Origin: JAISGQ01 sp045604945
GTDB taxonomy: Bacteria; Bacillota; Clostridia; Oscillospirales; Acutalibacteraceae
Reading direction: 5' to 3'
Assembly (NCBI GenBank): GCA_045604945.1
Contig: JAZUPA010000156.1
Coordinates: 1-21,828, forward strand
DNA: 21,828 bases
The translations under genes and the position numbers were made by a program. The first letter of the stretch is position 1; each line of letters opens with the position of its first letter. Below are positions 1 to 7,273 of the stretch, piece after piece. Under the pieces are notes generated by a model. It was given only the letters and a program-made list of their open reading frames with translations. It ran no database searches and was not told where the DNA came from.

Positions 1-590
1 CCCCCGACTTATGCTCGTCAAACTGCTGCAGCCGGAGAATGCATCATGACTGATGGAAGTCACACCATCCGGTATAGTGATGTTCGTCAGGCTGCTGCAG
101 TCGAAGAAAGTCCAAGCATCGATGCACATGACCCCATCCGGTATCGTGATGCCCGTCAGGCTGCTGCAGCCGGAGAATGCCTCATCACCAATACTCGTGA
201 CGCTGTCGGGTATGGTGATGTCGGTCAGGCTGCTGCAGCCGGAGAATGCACAATCACCAATTCTGGTGACGCTGTCGGGCACAGAATAATCGCCACATCG
301 ACCACCGGGATAAGCAATCAGGAGAGTTTTATCTTTGCTGAATAATACGCCATTAATTTCACAATAGTTTATGTTATTGTCATTGACACTGATGCCGGTC
401 AGGCTGCTGCAGCCGCAGAATGCCAAATCACCAATGCTCGTCACGCTGTCGGGTATGGTGATGCCGGTCAGTCTACTGCAGCCGGAGAACGCCCACTCAC
501 CAATGCTGGTGACGCTGTCGGGTATGGTGATGCCGGTCAGGCTGCTGCAGCGGGAGAATGCCCAATCACCAATGCTCGTAATCGGCAATC
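1..590 (-). repeat. Tandem 69-bp repeats encoding 23-residue leucine-rich repeats
   Basis: The core CTGCTGCAG-like motif recurs at 23, 92, 161 and 230, then at 404, 473 and 542. Spacing is exactly 69 bp within each group and 174 bp across the break, where residues about 550-585 form a diverged unit. Units are near-identical at the DNA level (for example ATGGTGATGCCGGTCAG recurs), which favours unequal recombination and change in repeat number. The repeats are coding and lie inside the TIR/LRR gene. Confidence 0.9.
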
Positions 591-2034
591 TCGGCAATTC
601 GCCGGGCTCACGGGGAATTACCACGTCTCCTCCGTTTCCGGTATATTTTGTCAGAGTTATGCCGTTTCCTTTGGTCGCAGTATACTCAAAATCCGGTATA
701 TCCGCAGAAGCACGGCGGCAACCGTTTTCCTGCAGCCAGTCAATCAGCTTTGCAGTACGCTGTTCTTCGTTGAGAGAATCGTATCGAAGCTGCTGCTGAC
801 TGTCGTTTTCAATACTCAGGTCAGGCGGCAGATCACAGGCTTCAAGTACATAGAGCAGCTTCGGCTTGTTCATCTTTGACGCCATGTGGAAAAACTGGAT
901 ATCATCACCGTCAATGTAATCACTTGACACAAGAGCAACAAAACAAGTACATTCATTTATCGCTCCAACGGTTTCACCAACTCCACTTGTTCTGCCACCA
1001 TCGAAGACAACGCAGTTGTGCTTTTCAATCGCGCCGATAATCTCTGCGGCGCGTTCTTTTATGTCAGCAGAATAGCTGATGTATGCATACGCTGTCTGTG
1101 CGGTATCGTCTGCAGAATCATCTGTTACCGCAAGACTGTCATCTATTAAATAATCCATTTTTTCCTCTATCGCATAATCAAGAGCCGCAGAGCCTTCTGC
1201 ACAGTGAATCCTGACGCCATGGGAGTAGTCCAAGCTGAACATAGAATAAGAAAGATCAGTAACACTTGATGGTATATACACATCGGTCAGGGAAGTGCAA
1301 TCCCAAAATGTAAAGCTTTTTATCGACTTAACGGTAGCAGGCAGCCGAACTGTGCGGACGGTTGTGTTATCGGAAAACGTTTCTTTCAACTCCACCACTT
1401 TCTGTCCGCTGCCGGCAGGATATTCAGCCGGCACCACGACATCGGTGTCGCTGCCGAGATATTTCGTCAGCCGAACGCCACCATTGCACTTCACAAATAA
1501 GTACTCTCCGCCATCATCGGCAACTACACGAGTGCCACCTTCGGGCTTAAACGGCTTTGCCTCGCGCGGGTCGCCTTTGCTCAGCCCTTCGACAGTCTCC
1601 AGCGCTGCTTCCAGCCCGGCATCGTCGGTGCGGGGATTTGATTTGTAATCAGCTGTAGCCAGTTCAATGCCATCGGGAATCTTTGCTCCCTCGTCCAGCT
1701 GGCAGAATACTATACGGCGGTTGTTTCTCACTCCGTATTCAAGTTCGCTCTTTGTGACAAACGTACTCGCAACCGACTTGTGAGTCACAAACAGCAGCAT
1801 AACCTCGCAATTTCTGATATGCGCTGCAAGCTGGTCGAAATAGTCCTCGCCAAGGGGCAGACCTTCGTCATACCAGATTCTCCAGCCCTGCTCATACAGC
1901 CGCCTGATTATCGGGAAAACCCTCTCACGGTCATCATGAGCGTAGCTGATAAAAATATACGGAGACTCCTCGTCGGCGTGGAAAGGCGCGACAAAACCCT
2001 CTTCCTGAGGCGTGTAATTAATGTTTTCCGACAT
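1..2034 (-). CDS. TIR-domain / BspA-type leucine-rich repeat protein with two TIR modules (3' end beyond window)
   Basis: The frame is open for 678 codons to the left edge, so the C-terminus is missing. An ATG at 2032-2034 follows a GGAGGG ribosome binding site. Residues about 25-115 form a TIR domain: strand YIFISYAHDD, BB-loop region WYDEGLPLGEDY, and Glu97 in KSELEYG at the position of the NADase glutamate. Residues about 175-290 are a BspA-like strand unit plus LRR_5-like sequence. Residues about 314-400 look like a second TIR domain (AYISYSADIKE), but the residue at the glutamate position aligns as His (FFHMASK). From about 448 another strand unit leads into LRR_5 repeats of 23 residues (core IPDSVTSIGDxAFSGCSSLT). 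There is no signal peptide, so a cytoplasmic protein is likely. TIR domains bind or cleave NAD or mediate assembly, and BspA-type repeats bind proteins. The ligand is unknown. Domain calls are firm; the function is inferred. Confidence 0.9.
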   Translation of the reverse strand, partial: MSENINYTPQEEGFVAPFHADEESPYIFISYAHDDRERVFPIIRRLYEQGWRIWYDEGLPLGEDYFDQLAAHIRNCEVMLLFVTHKSVASTFVTKSELEYGVRNNRRIVFCQLDEGAKIPDGIELATADYKSNPRTDDAGLEAALETVEGLSKGDPREAKPFKPEGGTRVVADDGGEYLFVKCNGGVRLTKYLGSDTDVVVPAEYPAGSGQKVVELKETFSDNTTVRTVRLPATVKSIKSFTFWDCTSLTDVYIPSSVTDLSYSMFSLDYSHGVRIHCAEGSAALDYAIEEKMDYLIDDSLAVTDDSADDTAQTAYAYISYSADIKERAAEIIGAIEKHNCVVFDGGRTSGVGETVGAINECTCFVALVSSDYIDGDDIQFFHMASKMNKPKLLYVLEACDLPPDLSIENDSQQQLRYDSLNEEQRTAKLIDWLQENGCRRASADIPDFEYTATKGNGITLTKYTGNGGDVVIPREPGELPRLPITSIGDWAFSRCSSLTGITIPDSVTSIGEWAFSGCSRLTGITIPDSVTSIGDLAFCGCSSLTGISVNDNNINYCEINGVLFSKDKTLLIAYPGGRCGDYSVPDSVTRIGDCAFSGCSSLTDITIPDSVTSIGDEAFSGCSSLTGITIPDGVMCIDAWTFFDCSSLTNITIPDGVTSISHDAFSGCSSLTSISRG

Positions 2035-2066
2035 ATTTATCCCTCCATCAACTTTTTATTTATATC

Positions 2067-2095
2067 ATTATACAACAAAATTTATTGATTTGCAA
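2067..2095 (-). promoter_or_regulatory. Sigma-A promoter of the TIR/LRR gene
   Basis: On the minus strand, TTGCAA (2090-2095) and TATAAT (2067-2072) are separated by 17 bp. They lie about 35 bp upstream of the ATG at 2034. The -10 is perfect and the -35 is weaker. Confidence 0.6.
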
Positions 2096-2174
2096 CTTTC
2101 TGCAGCCACGCTGACCATCGCATTTTTCTGATAGTTTTATATATTGATTTTATAATATTTCTGTCATTACCTGA

Positions 2175-2393
2175 GGGGTCAGGCGCGGGGTATGCTACAG
2201 AACAGGTGAGGTCTGGGAATGGGCAGATATAAAGGAATGTCTCAACTGCACAGTTGACATCATCTGCGGCAAAAGCGAGCTCGACGGAATGAAACGTGTC
2301 TACTATAATGTCCACGCTGAGATGAAATATGTTGCCGCCCGTTACCTTGAAAGGGCATGGGACGGCTGCTGCGGCGGTGAATGGCGCGGCTGA
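2175..2393 (+). pseudogene. Remnant of an unidentified gene (C-terminal fragment, 72 codons)
   Basis: A plus-strand frame runs from just after a TGA at 2172 to a TGA at 2391-2393. Its codon choice resembles the neighbouring genes, and the reading is protein-like: it includes VWEWADIKECLNC, ELDGMKRVYYNV and YVAARYLERAWDG. No ATG, GTG or TTG lies in its first 40 or so codons; the only Met is internal, and no ribosome binding site is visible. I read it as the 3' end of a gene whose start was lost, perhaps during rearrangement that brought in the TIR genes. The family is not recognised. It could also be a chance open frame, but the sequence looks better than that. Confidence 0.35.
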
Positions 2394-2414
2394 CATTATC
2401 TCCCTGTATTTAAC

Positions 2415-2456
2415 AACCCCCTGAGCACACGGGCAATCCCGCATGCTCAGGGGGTT
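2415..2456 (-). terminator. Terminator hairpin after the TIR-Sel1 gene
   Basis: A 13-bp perfect stem (AACCCCCTGAGCA at 2415-2427 with TGCTCAGGGGGTT at 2444-2456) encloses a second 4-bp CGGG/CCCG stem with a CAAT loop. It begins 19 bases past the TIR-Sel1 stop codon. The trailing T tract is poor on both strands, so it may act mainly as a 3' stabilising hairpin or bidirectional terminator. Confidence 0.7.
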
Positions 2457-2474
2457 CATTATGTATCAGAGTCT

Positions 2475-4616
2475 TTATTTTTTCCTGCGTGCTTCGCGCT
2501 TTGCAAGCTTTTCGGCTCTCTTAGCCTCTTTTTTCGCAGCCCTTTCGGCTTTTCTGGCTTCCGCCTTTGCCTTTCTTGCTTCTCTTGGGGTCAGCTTTAC
2601 GGGCTCTTCTGCAGGTGCTTCCTCTGCCTGTGCCGCGGGAGCTTCTTCCTCGGTCTCCTCAGCAGCAGAAGCTTCAAAGAGTATATCAAGCGCTCGCTTT
2701 GCCTCATTGCTGCCAAGCTTCATACCCTTTGTAAGCAGCGCCACAGCCTTGGGAATATCCTGCTCGACGCCCTCTCCCATAAGATACATAAGACCCAGCG
2801 CGGTGGTTGCATCGGGGTTGTCATCGCCCATTGCAGCCTCATAAAGCTCCTTGCCCTTTGCATCCTCGTCATCGATCTCTGCAGAATCGGCTTCTGTCTC
2901 GCCTTCGCTGTCTTCAGCCATCTCAGCAAGCATCTCAAGAGCTTCCATTGCATCGTCGCTGCCCATTTCCGCCGCCTTGCCCAGCAGGTCAACAGCCTTG
3001 GGGATATCCTGCTCAACGCCCTCGCCGATAAGGTACATAAGACCCAGCATTGTCATTGCGTCAGCATCGCCTTCCTCTGCTGCTCCTGCCAGCTTCTCCT
3101 CATCCGACAGGGAATCCTTCTTTTCCTTTCTGAATTCCTTTGCATCTTCGTCCGGGAGAATATCCTCCCCGACATCTGCCTCGGTTTTCTCTTCAGGCTC
3201 ATCATTGAGTTCAGGATTCTTTGCCAGAATATCAAGAGCTGACTTTGCATCCTCGCTGCCCATTTCCGCTGCCTTGCTCAGCAGTGCAACAGCCTTCGGC
3301 ACATTGCGTGTGATGCCATCCTCACCGATAATATACAGCACGCCGAGGGCAGTCATTGCGCTGACCTCGCCCAGCTCTGCCGCCTTTTCGAACAGCTCCG
3401 CAGCCTTCGGAACGTTCTTTTCAACGCCCTTGCCGCTGGAGTACATTATGCCGAGGCTCTTTATACCTCTGGGATGACCCATATCCGCCGACTTTGCATA
3501 AAGCTCAACGGCTTTGACCTCGTCCTTTTCAACGCCTTCGCCGAATTCATACATCCAGCCGAGATTGCAGGTCGCTGCGGCATGTCCAAGCTCAGAAGCC
3601 TTTGCATAAAGCTCCACAGCCTTCTCCTTGTTCATCTCAACGCCTCTGCCAAACTCGTACATCAGACCCAGATTGTTGATGGCTTTTGCATCGCCCATAT
3701 CAGCTGCTCTGCCGTACAGCTCCGCAGCCTTTTCCAGATTCTGCTCAACGCCTTCGCCGTAACGGTATGCATAGCCCAGACGGCGTATTGCATCGGCATT
3801 TCCTGCCTCCGCACCGATTTCACTGTATCTTACCGAGCTTTCAAAGTCATCAAGGTCATAGTAATAGGAATCAAGCACCAGCGCAGCGGTAGCCTTGAGC
3901 TCCAGAGTTTCCTCGTCATCTGCGTAGATATGGGCAATTGAATCCAGGAGCTTTACGCCCTTTTCCACATTCTGCTCAGGGCTGAGACCCTTGATATAGC
4001 CGTAGCCCATGATATATCTCTGCTCTGCGGTAAGGTCCTTGATGGGGACATTGTGCTTTCCCGATGCAAAGAATCTTTCAACACGCAGTGCAAGGTCGGA
4101 ATTGATAACAAAACGCTCCAGACCGCGCAGGAAGTCATCATCAAACTTCATCGCGTCGTCAGAAATCTCGCCCTTTTCGCCTTCAGTGGGCCAGCGCATT
4201 ATCTGCATCTTATCGCCCAGACGGCGCTTTGCCTCTTCAAAATCCTCCGCAGAAATACCGAAAGCGATGGGGATAATACCCTTCTTCTGCTGCTTTGCGG
4301 TGGCTATTTCGATATTCCAGACATAATCAGAGTGCAGAATGTCACGGGTGAGCAGCAGAACAACTGCGTCGCACTCCGTAATCGCCTGGATTATCTCCTT
4401 GTCAAATTCATCGCCCGGTGTGAGGTTGTCATCATACCACACCGCACAGTTTACCATGCGCAGAATCTTTCTGATAACGATATCTCTCTTGCCGGAGATA
4501 ATATTGTCAGACTTCTTGTAGCTGACAAAAACCTTTCGCAGTCCCTCAGCGGGAACATGCTTTTCGGTTGCAGGGTCGATGCGGGTGACGTATGTAAGAT
4601 TTCCGTGTTTTGTCAT
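2475..4616 (-). CDS. TIR domain-Sel1 repeat protein with basic C-terminal tail
   Basis: This 713-residue protein starts at an ATG after AAAGGGG. The TIR domain spans residues about 27-120: KVFVSYKKSD, WYDDNLTPGDEFDKEI, LLLTRDILHSDYVW and Glu103 in NIEIATAK, the expected NADase glutamate. A helical linker runs to about 270. Seven Sel1-like repeats follow: five contiguous (about 275-455; core AxxxLGxMYxxGxGVExxxxKAxELxxKAAExG) and two more (about 518-554 and 602-637), separated by acidic, low-complexity linkers. The tail (about 645-713) is Ala/Glu-rich and then strongly Lys/Arg/Ala-rich, probably a charged helix. No signal peptide is seen. Sel1 repeats are protein scaffolds in signalling and are common beside TIR domains. 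A repeat-sensing, NAD-active effector is plausible but not shown. It is divergent from the zinc-ribbon gene. Confidence 0.93.
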   Translation of the reverse strand: MTKHGNLTYVTRIDPATEKHVPAEGLRKVFVSYKKSDNIISGKRDIVIRKILRMVNCAVWYDDNLTPGDEFDKEIIQAITECDAVVLLLTRDILHSDYVWNIEIATAKQQKKGIIPIAFGISAEDFEEAKRRLGDKMQIMRWPTEGEKGEISDDAMKFDDDFLRGLERFVINSDLALRVERFFASGKHNVPIKDLTAEQRYIMGYGYIKGLSPEQNVEKGVKLLDSIAHIYADDEETLELKATAALVLDSYYYDLDDFESSVRYSEIGAEAGNADAIRRLGYAYRYGEGVEQNLEKAAELYGRAADMGDAKAINNLGLMYEFGRGVEMNKEKAVELYAKASELGHAAATCNLGWMYEFGEGVEKDEVKAVELYAKSADMGHPRGIKSLGIMYSSGKGVEKNVPKAAELFEKAAELGEVSAMTALGVLYIIGEDGITRNVPKAVALLSKAAEMGSEDAKSALDILAKNPELNDEPEEKTEADVGEDILPDEDAKEFRKEKKDSLSDEEKLAGAAEEGDADAMTMLGLMYLIGEGVEQDIPKAVDLLGKAAEMGSDDAMEALEMLAEMAEDSEGETEADSAEIDDEDAKGKELYEAAMGDDNPDATTALGLMYLMGEGVEQDIPKAVALLTKGMKLGSNEAKRALDILFEASAAEETEEEAPAAQAEEAPAEEPVKLTPREARKAKAEARKAERAAKKEAKRAEKLAKREARRKK

Positions 4617-4636
4617 AATAATCCCCTTTCTTTCAA

Positions 4637-4649
4637 AAACACAGTGTTT
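4637..4649. promoter_or_regulatory. Palindrome at the TIR-Sel1 transcription start, possible operator
   Basis: AAACAC-A-GTGTTT is a perfect 13-base palindrome. It lies just downstream of the minus-strand -10 box, about where transcription should start. The core CACAGTGTTT recurs at 4853-4862, about 15-24 bases past the predicted start of the divergent zinc-ribbon gene. A shared regulator is an inference. Confidence 0.35.
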
Positions 4650-4654
4650 CCATT

Positions 4655-4683
4655 ATTATACAGCGTTTTTCCGACGTTTTCAA
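4655..4683 (-). promoter_or_regulatory. Sigma-A promoter of the TIR-Sel1 gene
   Basis: On the minus strand, TTGAAA (4678-4683), a 17-bp spacer and TATAAT (4655-4660) give a near-consensus promoter. The predicted leader is about 30 bases. Confidence 0.75.
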
Positions 4684-4802
4684 GAAAAGCAGCACTTTTC
4701 CTCTGTAATCGGACAAACCCATCCCGAAGCCCATAACACGCCCTCTGCCCTCTGACAATTTGCACAAAATGCAGCAAAAGACATCCTGCCGCTCTGTTTT
4801 TC

Positions 4803-4831
4803 TTGACGAAAAAGAGTGTTTGTGGTAATAT
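4803..4831 (+). promoter_or_regulatory. Sigma-A promoter of the zinc-ribbon gene
   Basis: TTGACG (4803-4808), a 17-bp spacer and TAATAT (4826-4831). The predicted leader is about 70 bases and contains a CACAGTGTTT motif at 4853-4862. Confidence 0.75.
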
Positions 4832-4907
4832 AAAGGAAGCAGACATTATGATCACAGTGTTTTTATTGCTGTATTCTGCAATATAAATACCTTCAGGAGG
4901 GTTATAA

Positions 4908-6401
4908 ATGAAAAGAATAGTATGTGAGCTTTGCGATTGCATGGAGTTCACCAAGGATGGCGGAATGTTCATCTGTCAGGGCTGCGGCACCAAGTACACC
5001 CTTGAAGAAGCCAAGGCAATGATGAAAGAGGTTGAGGGCGATGCTCCTGCTGTTACCACCGCTTCTGCACCTGCAGCAGGCAATCAGCAGATCGACAACC
5101 TTCTCCTGCTCGCAACCAACGCTTATGATGCTGACAACTATCAGGAAGCCGAGTCCTACTGCAACAGAGTAATCGAGCTTGATGTATCCAACTTCAAGGC
5201 ATGGTTCCTCAAGGGCAGAGCAATCGGCTGGTCCTCCAAGATCAACAACGTCCGCTTTGAGGAGGCTGCACACTCCTTCTGCAAGGCTCTTGACTTTGCT
5301 CCTGAGGAAGAAAAGGACTCTCTCAAGGAGCAGGCATCCGAGGAGCTCAAGAAGCTTGGTATTGCACTTATCGCACTGCGCAAGCAGCGTTTCTCCGGTT
5401 CTCCCGACACCGAAGAGCTCAACGGCTTCAACAAGGACAGACTTGCACTTATCAACGCTCTGACCGTTCTTCTCAGCCACGGCAATTTCATCGGCATCCC
5501 CGACGGATACCTTGAGGAGATCGCTTCTCTTATGAACCAGGCAGGTGTTGCAGCTCTTACCATGGCTCAGACCGCATGGGCAAAGCTCGATCACCCCACT
5601 GACAAGGATCTCTCCACCTATCTTGACTGGGTCGGAAACTGCGCAGAGCTGTTCCGTCAGGCAATCGCCGTCAGCGACGATGACGATGAGGCTGATATCA
5701 TCAGATACAAGAACCTGAAGATCGCACTTGAGGATCCCATTGAAAAGTATTCTCAGAAGTATGAGTGGAACAGCTGGACCAGCTCCTATGAGTATGTCCA
5801 GAGCAGGAGCCTGACAGCAGAGGCAAAGGCATCAAGACGTAAAGAAATGGCAGATTGCGACGCTCAGATAAAGGTCATCGAGAGCAAGATCGCCGCAAAG
5901 AAGGCTAAGGAAGCTGCCCAGAAGGAAAAGGAAAGAAAAGCGCGCATAGAGGCTTACTGGGCTGAGCATACTGAGGAGAGAGATAAGCTTCTCGCCAGAA
6001 AGAAAAAGCTCACCGACAAGAAGGCAGAGTTCACCGCTGAGCTCGATGCCGTTTCGGACACCCGTGCAGAGCTTGAAAACGAGAAGGCACAGCCCACTCC
6101 CACCGGTGCAGAGGTCAGAAAGCTCAGATCACAGATGAATGACCTTATTATCAAGAGAGACGGTCTCGGTCTCTTTGCAATCAAGGAGAAGAAGCAGATA
6201 AATGAGGAGCTTGTTCTTCTTGAAATGAAGGTCAGAGAGATTGATGGCACCGCACAGGCAGAGAAGAAGGCTCTCTGCGCCGAGGTAGATAAAAAGCTTG
6301 CACCCGTCGTTGAGAAGATCAGCGAGCTTGAGGGTGCGATCTACGCTCTTGACAGAGAGATCGCAGCAATTGATGCAGAGCTTGAAAAGGATCGTCCGTA
6401 A
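4908..6401 (+). CDS. Zinc-ribbon, helical-repeat and coiled-coil protein
   Basis: The ATG follows an AGGAGG site. The 497-residue protein opens with a four-cysteine zinc ribbon: Cys6/Cys9 (CELC) and Cys23/Cys26 (CQGC). An Ala/Pro/Thr linker follows, then TPR-like helices from about 60 to 150 (ATNAYDADNYQEAESYCNRVIELD, shown in part). The middle is an undefined helical region to about 300. A long charged coiled coil, rich in Lys, Glu and Ala, fills about 320-497. No signal peptide or membrane segment is seen. Proteins of this layout are common and poorly characterised in gut Firmicutes; the ribbon may bind nucleic acid or protein. It has its own promoter and terminator, so it is monocistronic. 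Its promoter region is shared with the TIR-Sel1 gene, which is the only hint of a linked role. The biochemical function is unknown. Confidence 0.9.
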   Translation: MKRIVCELCDCMEFTKDGGMFICQGCGTKYTLEEAKAMMKEVEGDAPAVTTASAPAAGNQQIDNLLLLATNAYDADNYQEAESYCNRVIELDVSNFKAWFLKGRAIGWSSKINNVRFEEAAHSFCKALDFAPEEEKDSLKEQASEELKKLGIALIALRKQRFSGSPDTEELNGFNKDRLALINALTVLLSHGNFIGIPDGYLEEIASLMNQAGVAALTMAQTAWAKLDHPTDKDLSTYLDWVGNCAELFRQAIAVSDDDDEADIIRYKNLKIALEDPIEKYSQKYEWNSWTSSYEYVQSRSLTAEAKASRRKEMADCDAQIKVIESKIAAKKAKEAAQKEKERKARIEAYWAEHTEERDKLLARKKKLTDKKAEFTAELDAVSDTRAELENEKAQPTPTGAEVRKLRSQMNDLIIKRDGLGLFAIKEKKQINEELVLLEMKVREIDGTAQAEKKALCAEVDKKLAPVVEKISELEGAIYALDREIAAIDAELEKDRP

Positions 6402-6416
6402 AATATGTAAAGGCAC

Positions 6417-6442
6417 AGCCTCCGCAGGAATCTGCGGAGGCT
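6417..6442 (+). terminator. Terminator of the zinc-ribbon gene
   Basis: An 11-bp perfect stem (AGCCTCCGCAG with CTGCGGAGGCT) and a GAAT loop are followed by GCAATTGTTTT. It begins 15 bases past the stop codon. Confidence 0.85.
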
Positions 6443-6481
6443 GCAATTGTTTTAGTGCGTATTTTATATAAAATTCATCGC

Positions 6482-6510
6482 TTGACATTATATTATGTGC
6501 AATATATAAT
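6482..6510 (+). promoter_or_regulatory. Perfect-consensus sigma-A promoter of the lipoprotein gene
   Basis: TTGACA (6482-6487), a 17-bp spacer and TATAAT (6505-6510): both boxes match consensus. An upstream in-frame ATG at 6455 lies before this promoter, which supports the later GTG start at 6575. Confidence 0.85.
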
Positions 6511-6574
6511 AAACTCAGGTTCCGAATACCCTTTTTGCACCTCGGAATACTTAAAACAAAAAGAAGGTATTGCT

Positions 6575-7216
6575 GTGAAAAAGACACTCAGGAATATTGT
6601 TGTATTTGTGCTGATTGCCGCTCTTGCAGTGGGCGTGGCAGCCCTTGGGGGCTGCAAAAAAGAGGAAGCAAAAAAGGACGAGCCCATCATCCTGACCTTT
6701 GGCGAATGGTCATCCCAGGGCTACAAGAACAACCCCATCGGCATAAGCTTTGCCCTTCCCGATGGCTGGAGCTACATGACAAAGGAAGAGATTGCCCATC
6801 TGCAGGGACTTTCCATTGAGGCAGCGGAGGATGAAGCGGCTCTGCTCAAAACCCTTTCCCGATGCAATATCATGATGGCAAACGGTGAAATGGGCAGCTC
6901 GGTACAGATAATGACCGAGGACCTTGCACAGACGGGCAAGTCAGAGCTTACTGCGGAAGAATACCTCAACGAGCGCTCCGCCGAGCTCTGCACCTTCTAT
7001 TCTGAGCGCGACACCGATTACAAGGTCTCTGAGGTTTACGACATAACCGTCGGCAGCTGCACCTACAAGACAGTGAAATTTACCGTCAGCAGCACCCACG
7101 GCAGCGGTCTTGTGCAACTTCATATGGTGCGCAAATCAGACAACTACATCATAAATGTTGTTGTCAGCGCTCTTTCAGAGGAAGAGCTTGAAGGTATAAT
7201 GAAATATTTCAGCTGA
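6575..7216 (+). CDS. Putative lipoprotein with PsbP/DUF1795-like domain
   Basis: I chose the GTG at 6575, after AGAAGG, because it gives a clean lipoprotein signal: a KK-containing start, a hydrophobic stretch from about 8 to 22, and the lipobox LGGC with Cys27. The mature protein should be anchored to the outer face of the membrane. The 213-residue product then has a short Lys/Glu linker and one soluble domain. Its pattern NNPIGISFALPDGW, followed later by a strand-rich segment (YKTVKFTVSS, NYIINVVVSAL), is reminiscent of PsbP/DUF1795-type lipoproteins in Firmicutes. No catalytic residues stand out. It is monocistronic, with a perfect promoter and a strong hairpin after it. The function is unknown, and the domain assignment is tentative. 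Confidence 0.85.
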   Translation: MKKTLRNIVVFVLIAALAVGVAALGGCKKEEAKKDEPIILTFGEWSSQGYKNNPIGISFALPDGWSYMTKEEIAHLQGLSIEAAEDEAALLKTLSRCNIMMANGEMGSSVQIMTEDLAQTGKSELTAEEYLNERSAELCTFYSERDTDYKVSEVYDITVGSCTYKTVKFTVSSTHGSGLVQLHMVRKSDNYIINVVVSALSEEELEGIMKYFS

Positions 7217-7226
7217 TTTATAGTTT

Positions 7227-7257
7227 TACCCTCCGGAAGCAGCGCTTCCGGAGGGTA
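7227..7257 (+). terminator. Terminator between convergent genes
   Basis: A 14-bp perfect stem (TACCCTCCGGAAGC with GCTTCCGGAGGGTA) and an AGC loop are followed on the plus strand by CTTTTACTTATT. It terminates the lipoprotein gene and may also serve the convergent minus-strand gene that ends at 7274. Confidence 0.85.
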
Positions 7258-7273
7258 CTTTTACTTATTCCTG

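Noticed and set aside
1..590. Possible CRISPR array from regular repeats
   Set aside because: The 69-bp repeats are coding, in frame, with no unique spacers; they encode leucine-rich repeats.
2082..2459. Minus-strand 125-codon open frame
   Set aside because: It begins within the terminator hairpin, has no ribosome binding site and no protein-like pattern, and lies opposite the better plus-strand fragment.
4902..5594. Minus-strand 230-codon open frame within the zinc-ribbon gene
   Set aside because: It is antisense to a clearly real gene with promoter and ribosome site; a product of GC-biased codon use.
6455..6574. Upstream ATG extending the lipoprotein by 40 codons
   Set aside because: It starts before the perfect promoter at 6482-6510 and would hide the lipoprotein signal.
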